Origin: Bufo bufo
Lineage: Eukaryota > Chordata > Amphibia > Anura > Bufonidae
Reading direction: 5' to 3'
Assembly: GCF_905171765.1 (NCBI RefSeq)
Contig: NC_053392.1
Coordinates: 404,530,565 to 404,594,564 of the forward strand
Length of the DNA stretch: 64,000 nucleotides
The number at the start of each line of letters is the position of its first letter. Position 1 is the stretch's first letter. Position numbers and translations under genes: made by a program. Below, piece after piece: positions 22,527-33,690 of the stretch. The notes under the pieces were generated by a model, which ran no database searches, had not been told where the DNA came from, and worked only from the letters and a program-made list of their open reading frames with translations.

Positions 22527-24094
22527 TGCTCAAAAAAATAAAGGGAACACTTAAACAACACAATGTAACTCCAAGTCAATCACACTTCTGTGAAATCAAA
22601 CTGTCCACTTAGGAAGCAACACTGAGTGACAATCAATTTCACATGCTGTTGTGCAAATGGGATAGACAACAGGTGGAAATTATAGGCAATTAGCAAGACA
22701 CCCCCAATAAAGGAGTGGTTTTGCAGGTGGTGACCACAACCCACTTCTCAGTTCCTATGCTTCCTGGCTGATGTTTTGGTCACTTTTGAATGCTGGTGGT
22801 GCTTTCACTCTAGTGGTAGCATGAGACGGAGTCTACAACCCACACAAGTGGCTCAGGTAGTGCAGCTTATCCAGGATGGCACATCAATGCGAGCTGTGGC
22901 AAGAAGGTTTCCTGTGTCTGTCAGCGCAGTGTCCAGAGCATGGAGGTGCTACCAGGAGACAGGCCAGTACATCAGGAGACGTGGAGGAGGCTGTAGGAGG
23001 GCAACAACCCAGCAGCAGGACCGCTACCTCCGCCTTTGTGCAAGGAGGAACACTGCCAGAGCCCTGCAAAATGACCTCCAGCAGGCCACAAATGTGCATA
23101 TGTCTGCTCAAAAGGTCAAACAGACTCCATGAGGGTGATATGAGGGCCCGACATCCACAGGTGGGGGTTGTGCTTACAGCCCAAAACTGTGCAGGACGTT
23201 TGGCATTTGCTAGAGAACACCAAGATTGGCAAATTCGCCACTGGCGCCCTGTGCTCTTCACAGATGAAAGCAGGTTCACACTGAGCACATGTGACAGACG
23301 TGACAGAGTCTGGAGATGCCGTGGAGAACGTTCTGCTGCCTGCAACATCCTCCAGCATGACCGTTTTGGCATTGGGTCAGTAATGGTGTAGGGTGGCATT
23401 TCTTTGGAGGGCCGCACAGCCCACCATGTGCTCGCCAGAGGTAGCCTGACTGCCTTTAGGTACCGAGATGAGATCCTCAGACCCCTTGTGAGACCATATG
23501 CTGGTGCGGTTGGCTCTGGGTTCCTCCTAATGCAAGACAATGCTAAACCTCATGTGGCTGGAGTGTGTCAGCAGTTCCTGCAAGACGAAGGCATTGATGG
23601 TATGGACTGGCCCGCCAGTTCCCCAGACCTGAATCCAATTGAGAACATCTGGGACATCATGTCTCGCTCTATCCACCAATGTTACGTTGCACCACAGACT
23701 GTCCAGGAGTTGGCAGATGCTTTAGTCCAGGTCTGGGAGGAGATCCCTCAGGAGACCGTCCGCCACCTCATCAGGAGCATGCACAGGCGTTGTAGGGAGG
23801 TCATACAGGCACGTGGAGGCCACACACACTACTGAGCCTCATTTTGACTTGTTTTAAGGACATTACATCAAAGTTGGATCAGCTTGTAGTGTGTTTTTCT
23901 ACTTTAATTTTGAGTGTGACTCCAAATCCAGACCTCCATGGGTTGAAAAATTTGATTTCCATTTTTTTATTTTTGTTTGATTTTGTTGTCAGCACATTCA
24001 ACTATGTAAAGAACAAAGTATTTCAGAAGAATATTTAATTAATTCAGATCTAGGATGTGTTATTTTTGTGTTCCCTTTATTTTTTTGAGCAGTG
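22524..24094 (+). mobile_element. Second copy of the 3.8-kb Tc1 family, 1571 bp
   Basis: The ends start CACTGCTCAAAAAAATAAAG and end with the complement, as in the element at 3759-5340, but in the opposite orientation. The right flank is TA. The left flank reads AC inside a dinucleotide run, so the left TA has mutated or the run slipped. The two copies are visibly very similar over their whole length. The transposase here is broken, as described separately. Confidence 0.92.
22776..23835 (+). pseudogene. Tc1-like transposase, broken but with catalytic Glu
   Basis: The same transposase as at 4018-5088. Compared with that copy there is an in-frame 9-base deletion near 23050 (three Arg/Ser residues lost in the basic region), a 2-base deletion near 23116 that shifts the frame, and a TGG-to-TAG change at about 23388-23390 within VMVWGG. 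After the frameshift the rest reads well: FTDESRF with the first Asp, MQDNAKPH with the second, and NPIENIWD with the catalytic Glu intact. The C-terminus ends RGGHTHY, as in the other copy. Confidence 0.92.
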
Positions 24095-24096
24095 TA

Positions 24097-24711
24097 TATA
24101 TCTGTATATAGTTAGGTCCTTCTAGAAGTTTCTCCCATCTGCACACAGTATCTCTGAAGCTTAGACAGAGTGACCATTGGTTCTTAGTTACCTATCTTAC
24201 CAAGGCCCTTTTCCTTTCCCCCTGTTATTTTATTTGGAGGAGCAGCCAGCTCTAGGAAGAATCCTGGTTGTCCTAAACTTCTTGCACTTAAGAATTATTG
24301 ATGCCAATGTGCTCTTGGGAACTTTCAGTGCAGAGCAGTGTACCTCCACACAATCATGTTTCTGAGCTCTACAGGCAGTTCTTATCTCCTCATGACTTGG
24401 TTTTTGCTCTGATATGCATTGTCAGCTGTGAGACCCTATACAGATAGGGGTGTGTCTCTCAAATTCATGTCCATTTAACTGAACTTACCACAGGGCGCTC
24501 CAATCAAGGTGTAGAAACATCTCAAAGATTATCAAGATGTCCATGTGAAATTATAGTTTTTCCATTTAATAAATCTGAAATCTGAAGACTTTCCAAATGC
24601 ATTGCAGTTGCAAGTAGATCCTACAGCAGTTTTTTGGACCACTTACTTATCCAGCCTTTTGTTGCACCTGTCCCGACTCCGAAGCTTTTTAGATGCATTG
24701 CTGCTAGTCTC
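24097..24711. other. No feature seen
   Basis: Unique-looking sequence. Nothing supported. Confidence 0.5.
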
Positions 24712-24714
24712 TAA

Positions 24715-25125
24715 GTCTACTTTCACACTAGGGTTTTAGTTTTCCGGTATTGAGATCCGTCATAGGGGCTCAATACCAAAAAAAATGCTTCAGTTTTGTC
24801 CCCATTCATTGTCAATGGGGACAAAACTGAATAGAACGGAATGCTCCAAAATGCATTCCGTTCCGTTTAGTTGTGTTCCCATACCAGAGAGAAAACCGCA
24901 ACATGTTGTAGTTGGCTTTCCGTCCTGGGATGTGGAGCAATCTTCCAGAACGGATCCGTTCTCCTTTGACTTTCAGTGGAGTTCATGACGGATCCGTCTT
25001 GGCAATGTTAATGATAATACAACTGGATCCGTTCTTAACGGATGCAAACGGTTGTATTATCAGTAACGGAAGTGTTTTTACTGAAACCTGCCGGATCCAG
25101 TAAAAACGCTAGTGTGAAAGTAGCC
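24715..25125. mobile_element. Harbinger-like MITE, 411 bp
   Basis: The left end GTCTACTTTCACACTAG and the complement of the right end (GGCTACTTTCACACTAG) differ by one base. TAA flanks at 24712-24714 and 25126-25128. The interior has the hairpin TTTTGTCCCCATT/AATGGGGACAAAA and several GGATCCGT motifs. No coding. Confidence 0.85.
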
Positions 25126-25128
25126 TAA

Positions 25129-25560
25129 ATGAGTTATTTTTTTAATGAAATTGTAAAATGTCTTACTTTCAAGATCTGATATGTGTACTATGGTGAAAAA
25201 AAAAATGGGTCTATGAGATTTGCTAATTTTTGCATTCTGTTTTTATTTACAAGTATTTACATTTTACACAATATTCAAACTTTTTGGGAATTGGGGTTTT
25301 ATAGATTTTTGATATGTACAGTGTACTGTAGACATGAATTATAGGAAGGTACATGGCTTCTTAAGTCTACACATATGGGGAGAGATTTATCACGATATTA
25401 TTTGTTGAAGTCAGTTTTGCTTTAGATTTTTTGTTGCTGTAACTTGCTCCAAATTGGACTATTGGCAAACATTGCAGGGCATTTCATAAAATGGATGCAT
25501 CTATATAAATATCAGTTTTGCATAGAATGGTTACTTCAGGTTTTATGCAATTTTTTGTGA
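25129..25560. other. No feature seen
   Basis: AT-rich unique-looking sequence. Confidence 0.5.
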
Positions 25561-25565
25561 CAAAA

Positions 25566-26087
25566 TGTCACGGCGGACAGGATATAAGATACACAGATAA
25601 CCAAACAAACAATATTTCTAGGCGAGAAGCTAGGGATTAGGTCACCTCCTAGCAAATCCCTAACAGCTCTCCCTATTCTGCTTGGCCCACATTCAGACCC
25701 TGAAGGTGGGAATAATGTGTCCTCGTGCCTGGGCTGAGAATACCCTAGAATCCCTGAGATGGTGAAAGGGGAAAAAGGGGCAGCCTGCTCCCTCAGAACC
25801 AGGAGGGGACAGACTACACTCAAACAGTCTAGACAGGAAACCAAAGAAATCTGAAACCAACTTATCTTATCTGAGCAGGAAAAACCATTCCTTCACTCCT
25901 TGCTTCCACAGCCTGACAGAAGCTATAACCCGCACAGAACACTGGGAGGGCTGTAATTTAAACCAATGACCCCACCCAGTGTACCTGAAGGGAGGCGGAT
26001 CTAGCACGACTCCAAAACAAAACAAATGACTAGACACGTGCTGCTAATCTGGCAGACCTCCGTACATAGTCTGAGCAGGGCATGACA
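25566..26087 (-). mobile_element. Probable solo LTR, Gypsy-like
   Basis: The segment starts TGTCACGGCGG and ends GGGCATGACA, giving the 5'-TG...CA-3' ends and short inverted repeats (TGTCA/TGACA) of an LTR. Flanks CAAAA and CAAGA match at four of five positions, consistent with an aged 5-bp duplication. Read on the minus strand, the start TGTCATGCCCTG and the overall style match Gypsy LTRs in frogs, by recollection. No internal retrotransposon sequence is present, so it is most likely the product of LTR-LTR recombination. Confidence 0.6.
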
Positions 26088-26357
26088 CAAGAGCAGTGTG
26101 AAATCCCCAAAAGTTGCACATTTTTTGCTAAAAATGGTGTGTGCCAAAATCTGTGACTTTTATTCTAGCAAACTGGCATACAGGCATACAGACTGCTTCA
26201 TAAATTCCCCCATGGAGGCAGTGGAGAGGATTAGTACTGTTGTTTTGTGGCATTGGGGTCCTGAGTTTGAAACCTAAACAAGGCAACATTTGCTTACAGT
26301 TTGTTACATGCTTGTGTGGCTTCCCCCCAGAGATTAAAAACAAAATGATTAGTATAA

Positions 26358-26737
26358 TTTCACATATGCGGTAAGAGATCTGGCAGGCTGTACCAGCAGA
26401 GAACAGCCTGCCGGAACTCTCTGGATCCAGCATTGCCAGATGGTACTGGAATGCCTGTCGGCCCCCATTGACTGTAATGGGGTCCAGCAGAGATCCCGCT
26501 GCTACCCGGCATATATGCTGAGAATCAGCGGGACAGATAACGCTACTCTACAAGGTTTTTGTCTGGCCAATTCTCTGCAAATTTGCTTGAGTAGTGTCTA
26601 GATCTCCGCCGAACCCCATTATAGGTAATGCAGCCAGCAGGCATTCTAGTATTGTACGGAAATGCTGGATCTAGAGAGCTCCAGCATGCTTTTCTCTGCC
26701 GGAATAGCTTGCAGAATCTCTTACCGCATATGTGAAA
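26358..26737. mobile_element. MITE with 22-bp inverted ends
   Basis: TTTCACATATGCGGTAAGAG at the left (26358) is exactly inverted at the right, ending 26737. Inner parts of the arms also correspond (CAGCCTGCCGG and CTCTGCCGGAATAG, CCAGCATT and AATGCTGG). The target duplication is unclear. No coding. Confidence 0.7.
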
Positions 26738-26966
26738 CTAGCTGTAGAAGTTCCTTGGAAAAGACTGTTGACAAGTATATGTGGTGTATATGTGTCATAT
26801 GTGGTGTGTTCAAGTAATCACTAAATGTGGTTAGTACCATGCTGTATAAGCAATGCATAGATTAAAAAACAGTAACTTTTGACATAGTTTTGTAGTCATA
26901 CATGACAAATGGGTAATTAGTCTATATCTGCAAGCATGATCTCTGGATATCTAAGCTATACAATAA

Positions 26967-27348
26967 GGGCTCATTCACATGGCCGTTGCCGCTCCGTTGC
27001 TGTATTGCGGCCCGCATGCGGCAGGTCCGCAATACACTGGCCACCGACCGTGTGCATTCTGCATCACGGATGCGGACCCATTAGCTTGAATGGGTCCGCA
27101 AATCCGAAGATGCGGAACGAAACGGAACCCCACGGAAGCACTACAGAGTGCTTCCGTGGGTTTCTGTTTCATGCCTCCGTACAGCAAAAAGATAGAACTT
27201 GCTCTATCTTTTTGTGGAATGGATGGATCGCGGACTCCATTCAAATGAATGGGTCTGCGATCCAGATGCTGCTGGCCTACGGTCGGTGCCCGTGCATTTG
27301 CGTTCCACAGCACGGGCACAGAGCCCTTACATTCGTGTGAACAAGCCC
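26967..27348. mobile_element. Harbinger-like MITE, 382 bp
   Basis: The left end GGGCTCATTCACATGGCCG and the complement of the right end (GGGCTTGTTCACACGAATG) are similar. TAA flanks at 26964-26966 and 27349-27351. Internal inverted motifs include AATGGGTCCGC / GCAGACCCATT and the hairpin AAAAAGATAGA/TCTATCTTTTT. Confidence 0.75.
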
Positions 27349-27351
27349 TAA

Positions 27352-28173
27352 ATAAACGGTTTTAATCCTGTAAATGCAAATTAAATATGCCTTTATAGCT
27401 CATGAGTTCCTTTCTCTATATGATTAGTATTGATCCTTTGGTTGCCCTTTTTCGTTGTAAGTCACTTTGAAAAACTTTGCTAAAGCACTTTAAATAATGA
27501 ATAGGTCTTGTAAATTATGTAGACTGTGTCCTGTAGACAGTACTGACAAGAGTCACTTGTTATAGTAAATCAATAGTTTACACTCATAAACTTTTTATTC
27601 TTCAACTTTTATCTGCTATTCCCCTTGCAATTTTTTGCTCAACAATGTGAAGTAAATTAAAGAGAATAGAAATGTCCATTGTATATTAAGTCTATAAATT
27701 CCCTACATAACTCAGATTTATGGAAGACCTTTTAATACCCGTTAACTTACTCGATGAACAAAAATGAATTTTTCTTTTAAAACTTAAATACGATTTTAAT
27801 AGCATTTGGGAACACGGAGATACTGTATTAGGGAATCTATTTCAAGAAGACAATTATTGGGTTTCTATGTAATAACCATGTATTTTATTTTTCATGTAAT
27901 GTTTATCTGCTAAATATAAAGTTCTACCTCAATCATTGCTACTTTACACTTTCAGTTTTTTAATATGTTTTTATTGAAATTGCCCCTATAGCAGGAATGC
28001 AAGGGATTTCTGCTTCCCTTCCATTACCTCACAGGCAGGGGCAACACTAAAGGGAATGCAGATCTTACATTATCATCAGAGTCCTGAAGCCTAAGGGGAA
28101 CCAACAATTGTTTTTGATCCTTTAAGGAGACTAGTACTGTAAATTATGTATGCCATGTTATTGATACTACATT
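27352..28173. other. No feature seen
   Basis: AT-rich. If the exon at 29174 is real, this would be intronic. Confidence 0.45.
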
Positions 28174-28181
28174 GTGATCTA

Positions 28182-28498
28182 CAGGGGCATAGCTATAGGG
28201 AAAGCAGGCAAAGCGGCTGCTTTGGGACCCGTACTCAGAAGGGGCTCATCCAGAATGAGGAATGAAGTATTTAATTGCCAGTCCCCCCCCCTCAATAGTA
28301 TTATAAAATTATTTTATGTACCGTGAAACTGTAGGAAATGGATGGAGCGGCTGCCTGGCCTGGTCTGAGAGAGCATTCTTGACTAGATGCAACAGTGGGG
28401 GATGTACATGAGGAGGGGGCTGCAAAGAAGTACTTTGAGAGTCGGGGGCCCGTTCAAAAGAATGCTGTGGGGCCCAGTCATTTCTAGTTACACCACTG
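28182..28498. mobile_element. hAT-type MITE
   Basis: The left end CAGGGGCATAGCTA and the complement of the right end (CAGTGGTGTAACTA) are of the common hAT form CAG-GG-TAACTA. The 8-base flanks GTGATCTA and GTGACTCA match at six positions. The interior has GGGGCCC-rich motifs and no coding. Confidence 0.65.
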
Positions 28499-28506
28499 GT
28501 GACTCA

Positions 28507-29173
28507 AGGGCCTGAGGTTACTTCTTGCCATTTACTGATCAGTGTTTAGTACAAGAAAGGAAAATGTGAATTCTCCTAAAGCCCTGTTAGTTATTACCAA
28601 CATGATATTATGTCCAAAGGGATTGATTGCCATAATAAAGCTAAATTACTGTAATATATTAAACTGGTTCCAGATGGTACAAAACAAGGAAATGACTGGC
28701 ACCTTAGTTGGAAGGTTAGTTAGGATTTCATATTACTATTCATTTATTATTTGAAGTTAATCTTGGAAGATTCTGGGCCAGATCACCCTTCCACTACTCA
28801 AATGAACGCACCATGGAGTTCCAACAGAGCTGTAGCCAGAAGATTGTGTGCCCAGATGCCACATGTGTACCAGGTCCTTAGCTTCCATGTGCCATTTATT
28901 ATACTGCTATCCTGTTTTGTAACAGAAAAGTATTTGGTGAATTCTGTTCTGTTAGATATTCTTTATGTCTTGGTGGAGATTATATATAAAAGTATACATA
29001 CATTTTCTTGTACTTTGCTATAACCAGCTTTGCAGACTACTGTTTATTTTGCAAAAATGATTTCTTGTAATGAAGTATTTTAATATTTTACTGTTGATGG
29101 ATAAAACTAGAAGTGTCGCAAACAAGTGAAATAAAAAAAAAGACTGTGAACTAACAGTGATCTCTTCATGCAG
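28507..29173. other. Presumed intron end, splice acceptor at 29172-29173
   Basis: No coding signal until a pyrimidine-containing TCTCTTCATGCAG directly precedes the exon at 29174. The open frame at 28751-29023 has no motif that I recognise. Confidence 0.4.
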
Positions 29174-29334
29174 TTAACTCCGGAGATGGCATTGACTACA
29201 GCCAGCAAAAACGGGAAAACATCGGAGACTTGATTCAAGAAACACTAGAAGCCTTTGAACGTCACGGAGGAGAAGATGCTTTCATCAATATAAAATACAT
29301 GGTCCCTACCTACGAATCCTGTTTGCAAAATTAG
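29174..29334 (+). CDS. Terminal coding exon of an unidentified host gene
   Basis: After an AG acceptor, a frame entering in phase 2 codes 52 residues and ends at TAG. It begins [19 protein letters not shown], contains [17 protein letters not shown] and ends [11 protein letters not shown]. The composition (charged, helical, no low complexity, third positions mixed) looks like conserved protein, not transposon. It is the only non-transposon coding sequence I can support. I do not recognise the gene. A polyadenylation signal overlaps the end, and another lies 300 bases on. Upstream exons are either to the left of the window or hidden in short stretches that I could not detect, so much of 1-29 kb may be intron. 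Confidence 0.7.
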
Positions 29335-29660
29335 AATAAAATTGAATAAGTAAGCTGTCAGGAATGCCTTCTCTGTGCTTCTGAAACTGTACACCCATTT
29401 GTTACATTTTTGCTGTTATTTATGACTCTCTGTCTTCACAGCTGCTTAAATGAGATCTTCTGGGCCATTTGACTGTTCGTACTATTGTGTACCAGGCTAT
29501 GGAATACATAAACACTGACTGTTTCATACATTACAATGGCGTACTGTGCAGTCTTGTACCATGAAAGAATACCCTCTTTATGGCCGAGCTGACTGAAATG
29601 AGAGTCAGAGTTAAGACTTCACTTGTACAGACAATAAAACTATAATTTTCATATGCAATT
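29335..29660 (+). other. Probable 3' UTR with two AATAAA signals
   Basis: AATAAA occurs immediately after the stop (29335-29340) and again at 29633-29638. The second, 300 bases downstream, is the more usual spacing for cleavage at about 29650-29660. Length and composition fit a short 3' UTR. Confidence 0.5.
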
Positions 29661-30112
29661 CAGAAATTGCTGTTCTGTATTCTGTTGCCCTGAAGGGTGA
29701 TGTCAGAGGTTTTAATGAGGGTTTGCTCTGACTGCTTAATAGGTGTTTGTCATGGAAAAAACTGGCAGTTCAGCTGTGACTTTTCTGCAGCTGTGTGGTA
29801 TATACTGTTCAGTTATATAGTAAATCACTTAATTTATTATATACATTGTTAGGCATTATATACAGCAAATACTAACATTCTCTTGCAGGTCATTGAAGGG
29901 TTTTATTTAAATAACAGCTGCATCGGCATTACATGTGCAGTCTGCCTATGTATGTGTCTGTTATAATATATCTGCTTACAAAATCCCCATGGATTTCCTG
30001 ACAATCTATCAGTAATCATGGATGGTTAATAAAGGGCTTGCATCAGAGCAGTAATGGGTGATTTTATTTCCAAATATCTTACCTGCTTATTATCAGCCCA
30101 CAGGCTATTGTA
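29661..30112. other. No feature seen
   Basis: AT-rich intergenic-looking sequence. Confidence 0.5.
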
Positions 30113-30118
30113 AAAGTA

Positions 30119-30308
30119 TGTTCATACTGAGTTTTTTGGAGGTTTTGAGGCAGATTTCCCTGCAGAAGCCAGAGGTTGATCCATCAGGAAAGAGAAATAT
30201 AAGTCTTTCCTTTATATTTTTGATACATTTTGAATACACTTTTTGCTTTGGCTGAAAAACCTGCAATAAAATCTGTATCAAAACATCCTCCAAAAACTCT
30301 GTGTGAAC
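30119..30308. mobile_element. Small MITE
   Basis: The left edge TGTTCATACTGAGTTTTTTG and the complement of the right edge (GGTTCACACAGAGTTTTTGG) form inverted ends of about 22 bases, followed by GAGG on both. The target duplication is not clear. Confidence 0.6.
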
Positions 30309-30599
30309 CAACTCAGAATTAAAAATATCCCATGGGAAAGATGGGTTAGTTAGGAGTACACAACCAAAATGTGGGCAGCCAATGCCTACTGCAAAAACAA
30401 AACACAAAGTTAGCACATCCTGTAACATGAAATAAATGCACAGGTGCCTGTCACCCCAAAAATTTCAAAAGAAAAACAAACACAATGCAACAGCATTCTG
30501 CAAACATTGAATAATTGAAGTGCTTGTGCACTGAACACTGGCTCCTACATGGCCTTATAGGTGTAGATTTAGAAGTTCAAAATGTTGCTAATGATTTAT

Positions 30600-30835
30600 A
30601 GTAACAGAGTTTATAAGGCTGAAAAAAGCCATTTGTCAATCCAGTTCAGCCTATGATCCTGCAAGTTGATCCAGAGGAAGGCAAAAAATCCCTGTGAGGC
30701 ATAAGCCAATTTTCCTAATTTTAGGGAGAAAAACCCTTCCCAACTCCAATCAGACAATCAGAATAACTCCCTGGATCAACAACCTTTCCAGAAATCTAGC
30801 AACTATAACCTGTAATATTATTACACTCCATAAAT
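30600..30835 (-). mobile_element. CR1/L2-like LINE 3' tail, 5'-truncated
   Basis: On the minus strand this matches the last coding residues and the 3' UTR of the LINE at 45034-47896. Shared landmarks are the end of the coding region (AATAATATTA...), GATCCAGGGAGTTA-type sequence, AGTCGGGAAGGAATTTT (complement of AAACCCTTCCCAACTCC here) and the GGCTGAACTGGAT... tail. It is a typical 5'-truncated insertion, and its 5' end abuts the Penelope-like sequence at about 30838. Confidence 0.75.
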
Positions 30836-30837
30836 AT

Positions 30838-31194
30838 ATAGAAAAGAACTTCGTGGCACTCCGCTTTCTTGTGCTAGGAGTCGGGTTCCCACCCCAAACG
30901 TAGAAAGATATAGAAGCCCCAGCAATGCAAACGATGCAAACTCGCGAGTCTTTTTTGGAAAATGCGGCTGTATAAAACAGGTGTGATGTTTCGGCCTCGC
31001 GAACCTTTATCAAACTACAGCAAATCATAAAAAAAAACATAACGTAAGTTCATATGAAAACACCATGATCGTGGCATACTTAACAGTGTATAACTAACAA
31101 CATAAGATAATTGACAGGCCTATATCAGACGTCTGTATAGTAGTCTTAATCAAAAGTTTAGTGAGATGGTGGCACAGTGGGCTGAATATATATA
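30838..31194 (-). mobile_element. Penelope-like element, distal 3' segment
   Basis: I assign this to the minus-strand Penelope-like element because it is what remains on the far side of the nested insertions whose other side is Penelope-like (42533-43441, 62483-62757). It contains, on the minus strand, TTTGATAAAGGTTCGCGAGG followed by CCGAAAC (30985-31015). This resembles a degenerate hammerhead core, and Penelope-like elements are known to carry hammerhead motifs in their terminal repeats. The assignment is inference from nesting plus this motif; there is no coding. Confidence 0.4.
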
Positions 31195-31196
31195 TA

Positions 31197-32157
31197 CACT
31201 CACCTAAAGAATTATTAGGAACACCATACTAATACGGTGTTGGACCCCCTTTTGCCTTCAGAATTTTCTTAATTCTACGTGGCATTGATTCAACAAGGTG
31301 CTGATAGCATTCTTTAGAAATGTTGGCCCATATTGATAGGATAGCATCTTGCAGTTGATGGAGATTTGAGGGATGCACATCCAGGGCACGAAGCTCCCGT
31401 TCCACCACATCCCAAAGATGCTCTATTGGGTTAAGATCTGGTGACTGTGGGGGCCATTTTAGTACAGTGAACTCATTGTCATGTTCAAGAAACCAATTTC
31501 AAATGATTCGAGCTTTGTGACATGGTGCATTATCCTGCTGGAAGTAGCCATCAGAGGATGGATACATGTTCTCATTCTGTTTACGCCAAATTCGGACTCT
31601 ACCATTTGAATGTCTCAACAGAAATCGAGACTCATCAGACCAGGCAACATTTTTCCAGTCTTCAACAGTCCAATTTTGGTGAGCTCGTGCAAATTGTAGC
31701 TTCTTTTTCCTATTTGTAGTGGAGATGAGTGGTACCCGGTGGGGTCTTCTGCTGTTGTAGCCCATCCGCCTCAAGGTTGTGCGTGTTGTGGCTTCACAAA
31801 TGCTTTGCTGCATACCTCGGTTGTAACGAGTGGTTATTTCAGTCAACATTGCTCTTCTATCCCTTTTCACAGCATTCTTTATAAACCCTAGAAATGGTTG
31901 TGCGTGAAAATCCCAGTAACTGAGCACATTGTGAAATACTCAGACTGGCCCGTCTGGCACCAACAACCATGCCACGCTCAAAATTGCTTAAATCACCTTT
32001 CTTTCCCATTCTGACATTCAGTTTGGAGTTCAGGAGATTGTCTTGACCAGGACCACACCCCTAAATGCAATGAAGCAACTGCCATGTGATTGGTTGACTA
32101 GATAATTGCATTAATGAGAAATAGAACAGGTGTTCCTAATAATTCTTTAGGTGAGTG
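31197..32157 (-). mobile_element. Tc1-like element with internal deletion, 961 bp
   Basis: The inverted ends starting CACTCACCTAAAGAATTATT are exact over more than 20 bases and are flanked by TA (31195-31196, 32158-32159). The minus strand holds transposase sequence with the middle missing. The element lies 15 bases from the left end of a hAT element, inside the Penelope-like segment. Confidence 0.9.
31225..31985 (-). pseudogene. Tc1-like transposase, internally deleted
   Basis: In protein order the minus strand shows a fragmentary N-terminus, then RRMGYNSRRPHRVPLIS and FARAHQNWTVEDWKNVAWSD with the first catalytic Asp in SDESRF. Soon after RIWRKQNENM it jumps to SSDGYFQQDNAPCHKA with the second Asp. 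Roughly 60 residues normally lie between. A stop follows KARII. The remaining C-terminus with SPDLNPIEHLWD and its Glu is readable from 31500 down to about 31225. All three catalytic residues exist, but the protein is discontinuous. Confidence 0.85.
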
Positions 32158-32588
32158 TATATAAAGATGATAAGTAGTGTTGAGCGAGCATGCTTGGCCA
32201 AATACCAGTTCGGCTCGAGCATCGCTATGCTTGGCACATGCCAGTACTCGGCCGAGTACCGCATGTGCTCGAGCGCAATGCTAGAGTCTCCTTCCCACAC
32301 GTTTTGCGGCTGCTGAGCAGCCAATAAACTTGCAGGTAAGTACTTTCCTCACTGTAATGCCAGTAGCCATGTTGGGTACTGCCATTGCAGTGATTGGCTG
32401 GCCGGAACGCGTCATCGGGTGCTATATAGCACCCGATGACGTGTGTTTGGCTCATTCGAAGTCAGGGAGATCTGAGCATAGAAAGGGACAGACAGTGTAG
32501 GGAGTGTAATTGAATATTATTTCTGTACAAAAACCTTTTAGAGACCCAAAAGTCCTTGTATGGACTATTGTGTGTGAAGGCAGCAAAA

Positions 32589-32956
32589 CAGGTGAAACTC
32601 GAAAAATTTGAATATCTTGCAAAGTTCATTTATTTTAGTAATCCAACTTAAAAGGTGAAACTAACATATGAGATAGACTTATTACATGCAAAGCGAGATA
32701 TTTCAAGCCTTTATTTGTTATAATTTGGATGATAATGGCTTACAGCTTATGAAACTCCAAAGTCACAATTTTGCGGTACTCTTTGCTCAGGGGGTATGGA
32801 TTAATTAGCTGACTGGAGTGTGACACTTTGAGCCTAGAATATTGAACCTTTTCACAAAATTCAAATTTTAAGCTGCATTAATGCAATTCATTTTAATTTG
32901 CATTACTGAAATACATGGACTTTTGCACGATATTAAATTTTTTGGAGTTTCACCTG
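32589..32956. mobile_element. Non-autonomous DNA transposon inside hAT, 368 bp
   Basis: The inverted ends CAGGTGAAACTCGAAAAATT (left) and CAGGTGAAACTCCAAAAAAT (complement of right) match closely. The interior has a second inverted pair (ATTAATGCAATTC and related) and the phrase AAGCGAGATATTTCAAGCC seen in elements of fish and frogs (recollection). Superfamily not decided. Confidence 0.7.
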
Positions 32957-33179
32957 TATATGTTTGTAGCGCAACCTGCGCTAAATTGCTCAGTGTTAGG
33001 GAGAGCTGTCCATAGGAAGGGACAGACAGTGTAAGGAATGTAATAGGAAGATTTTTATACAAAAAACTTTTCAGAGACCCAAAAGTCCTTTTAAGGACTA
33101 TTTTGTGTGATAGCAACAATATATATCCTGCGCAAAATACTGTGTAATAGGCTGCTGCAGACAGTTAAAATATTTGTGC

Positions 33180-33690
33180 CACATCCCCTATTTAAAATGT
33201 GCGCATCCCTAAAATATCAGTGACATCCAATGCACTTTTTCCGTAGACGGTGTCCGCTTCTGACAGTGACCTTACCAGAGTCACATCTGCTGTGCAACAT
33301 GTGCGCTTCTAAAATTTATCTGTGACATAAAATTACATTTTTCAATAGCCTGTGTCCCCCTTTGACAGTGACCTGACCAGGCCCACATCTGCTGTGTAAC
33401 GTGTGCGCTTCAAAAAATTTTCTGTGACATAAAATGTAATTTTTCAATAGACGGTGTCCGCTTCTGACAGTGCCCTGACCAGCCCCACATCTGCTGTGTA
33501 ACGTGTGCGCTTCTAATATTTTTCTGTGACATAAAATTAAATTTTTCAGTAGACGGTGTTTCCGCTTTTGACAGTGACCTTACTAGGTCACTAGGACCTT
33601 ACTAGGCCCACATCTGCTGTGTAACGCGTGTGCTTCTAAAAATTTTCTGTGCCATAAAATTGTATTTTTCAATAGACGGTGTCCGTTTCT
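33180..33690. repeat. ~103-bp tandem repeats of hAT interior, left block
   Basis: Units contain AGACGGTGTCCGCTTCTGAC and CACATCTGCTGTGTAACG and recur at about 33249, 33350, 33452 and 33555. The array is interrupted in a unit at 33690 by the LINE and resumes at 41712-41880. Confidence 0.85.

Noticed and set aside
22876..23540. Long minus-strand frame (218 codons) opposite the Tc1 transposase
   Set aside because: It is the antisense of transposase coding sequence and has no motif of its own. The same shadow exists opposite the copy at 4.0-5.1 kb.
24784..24830. Hairpin read as a possible transcription terminator or regulatory RNA
   Set aside because: It is the internal symmetry of the MITE at 24715-25125, and nothing suggests an independent role.
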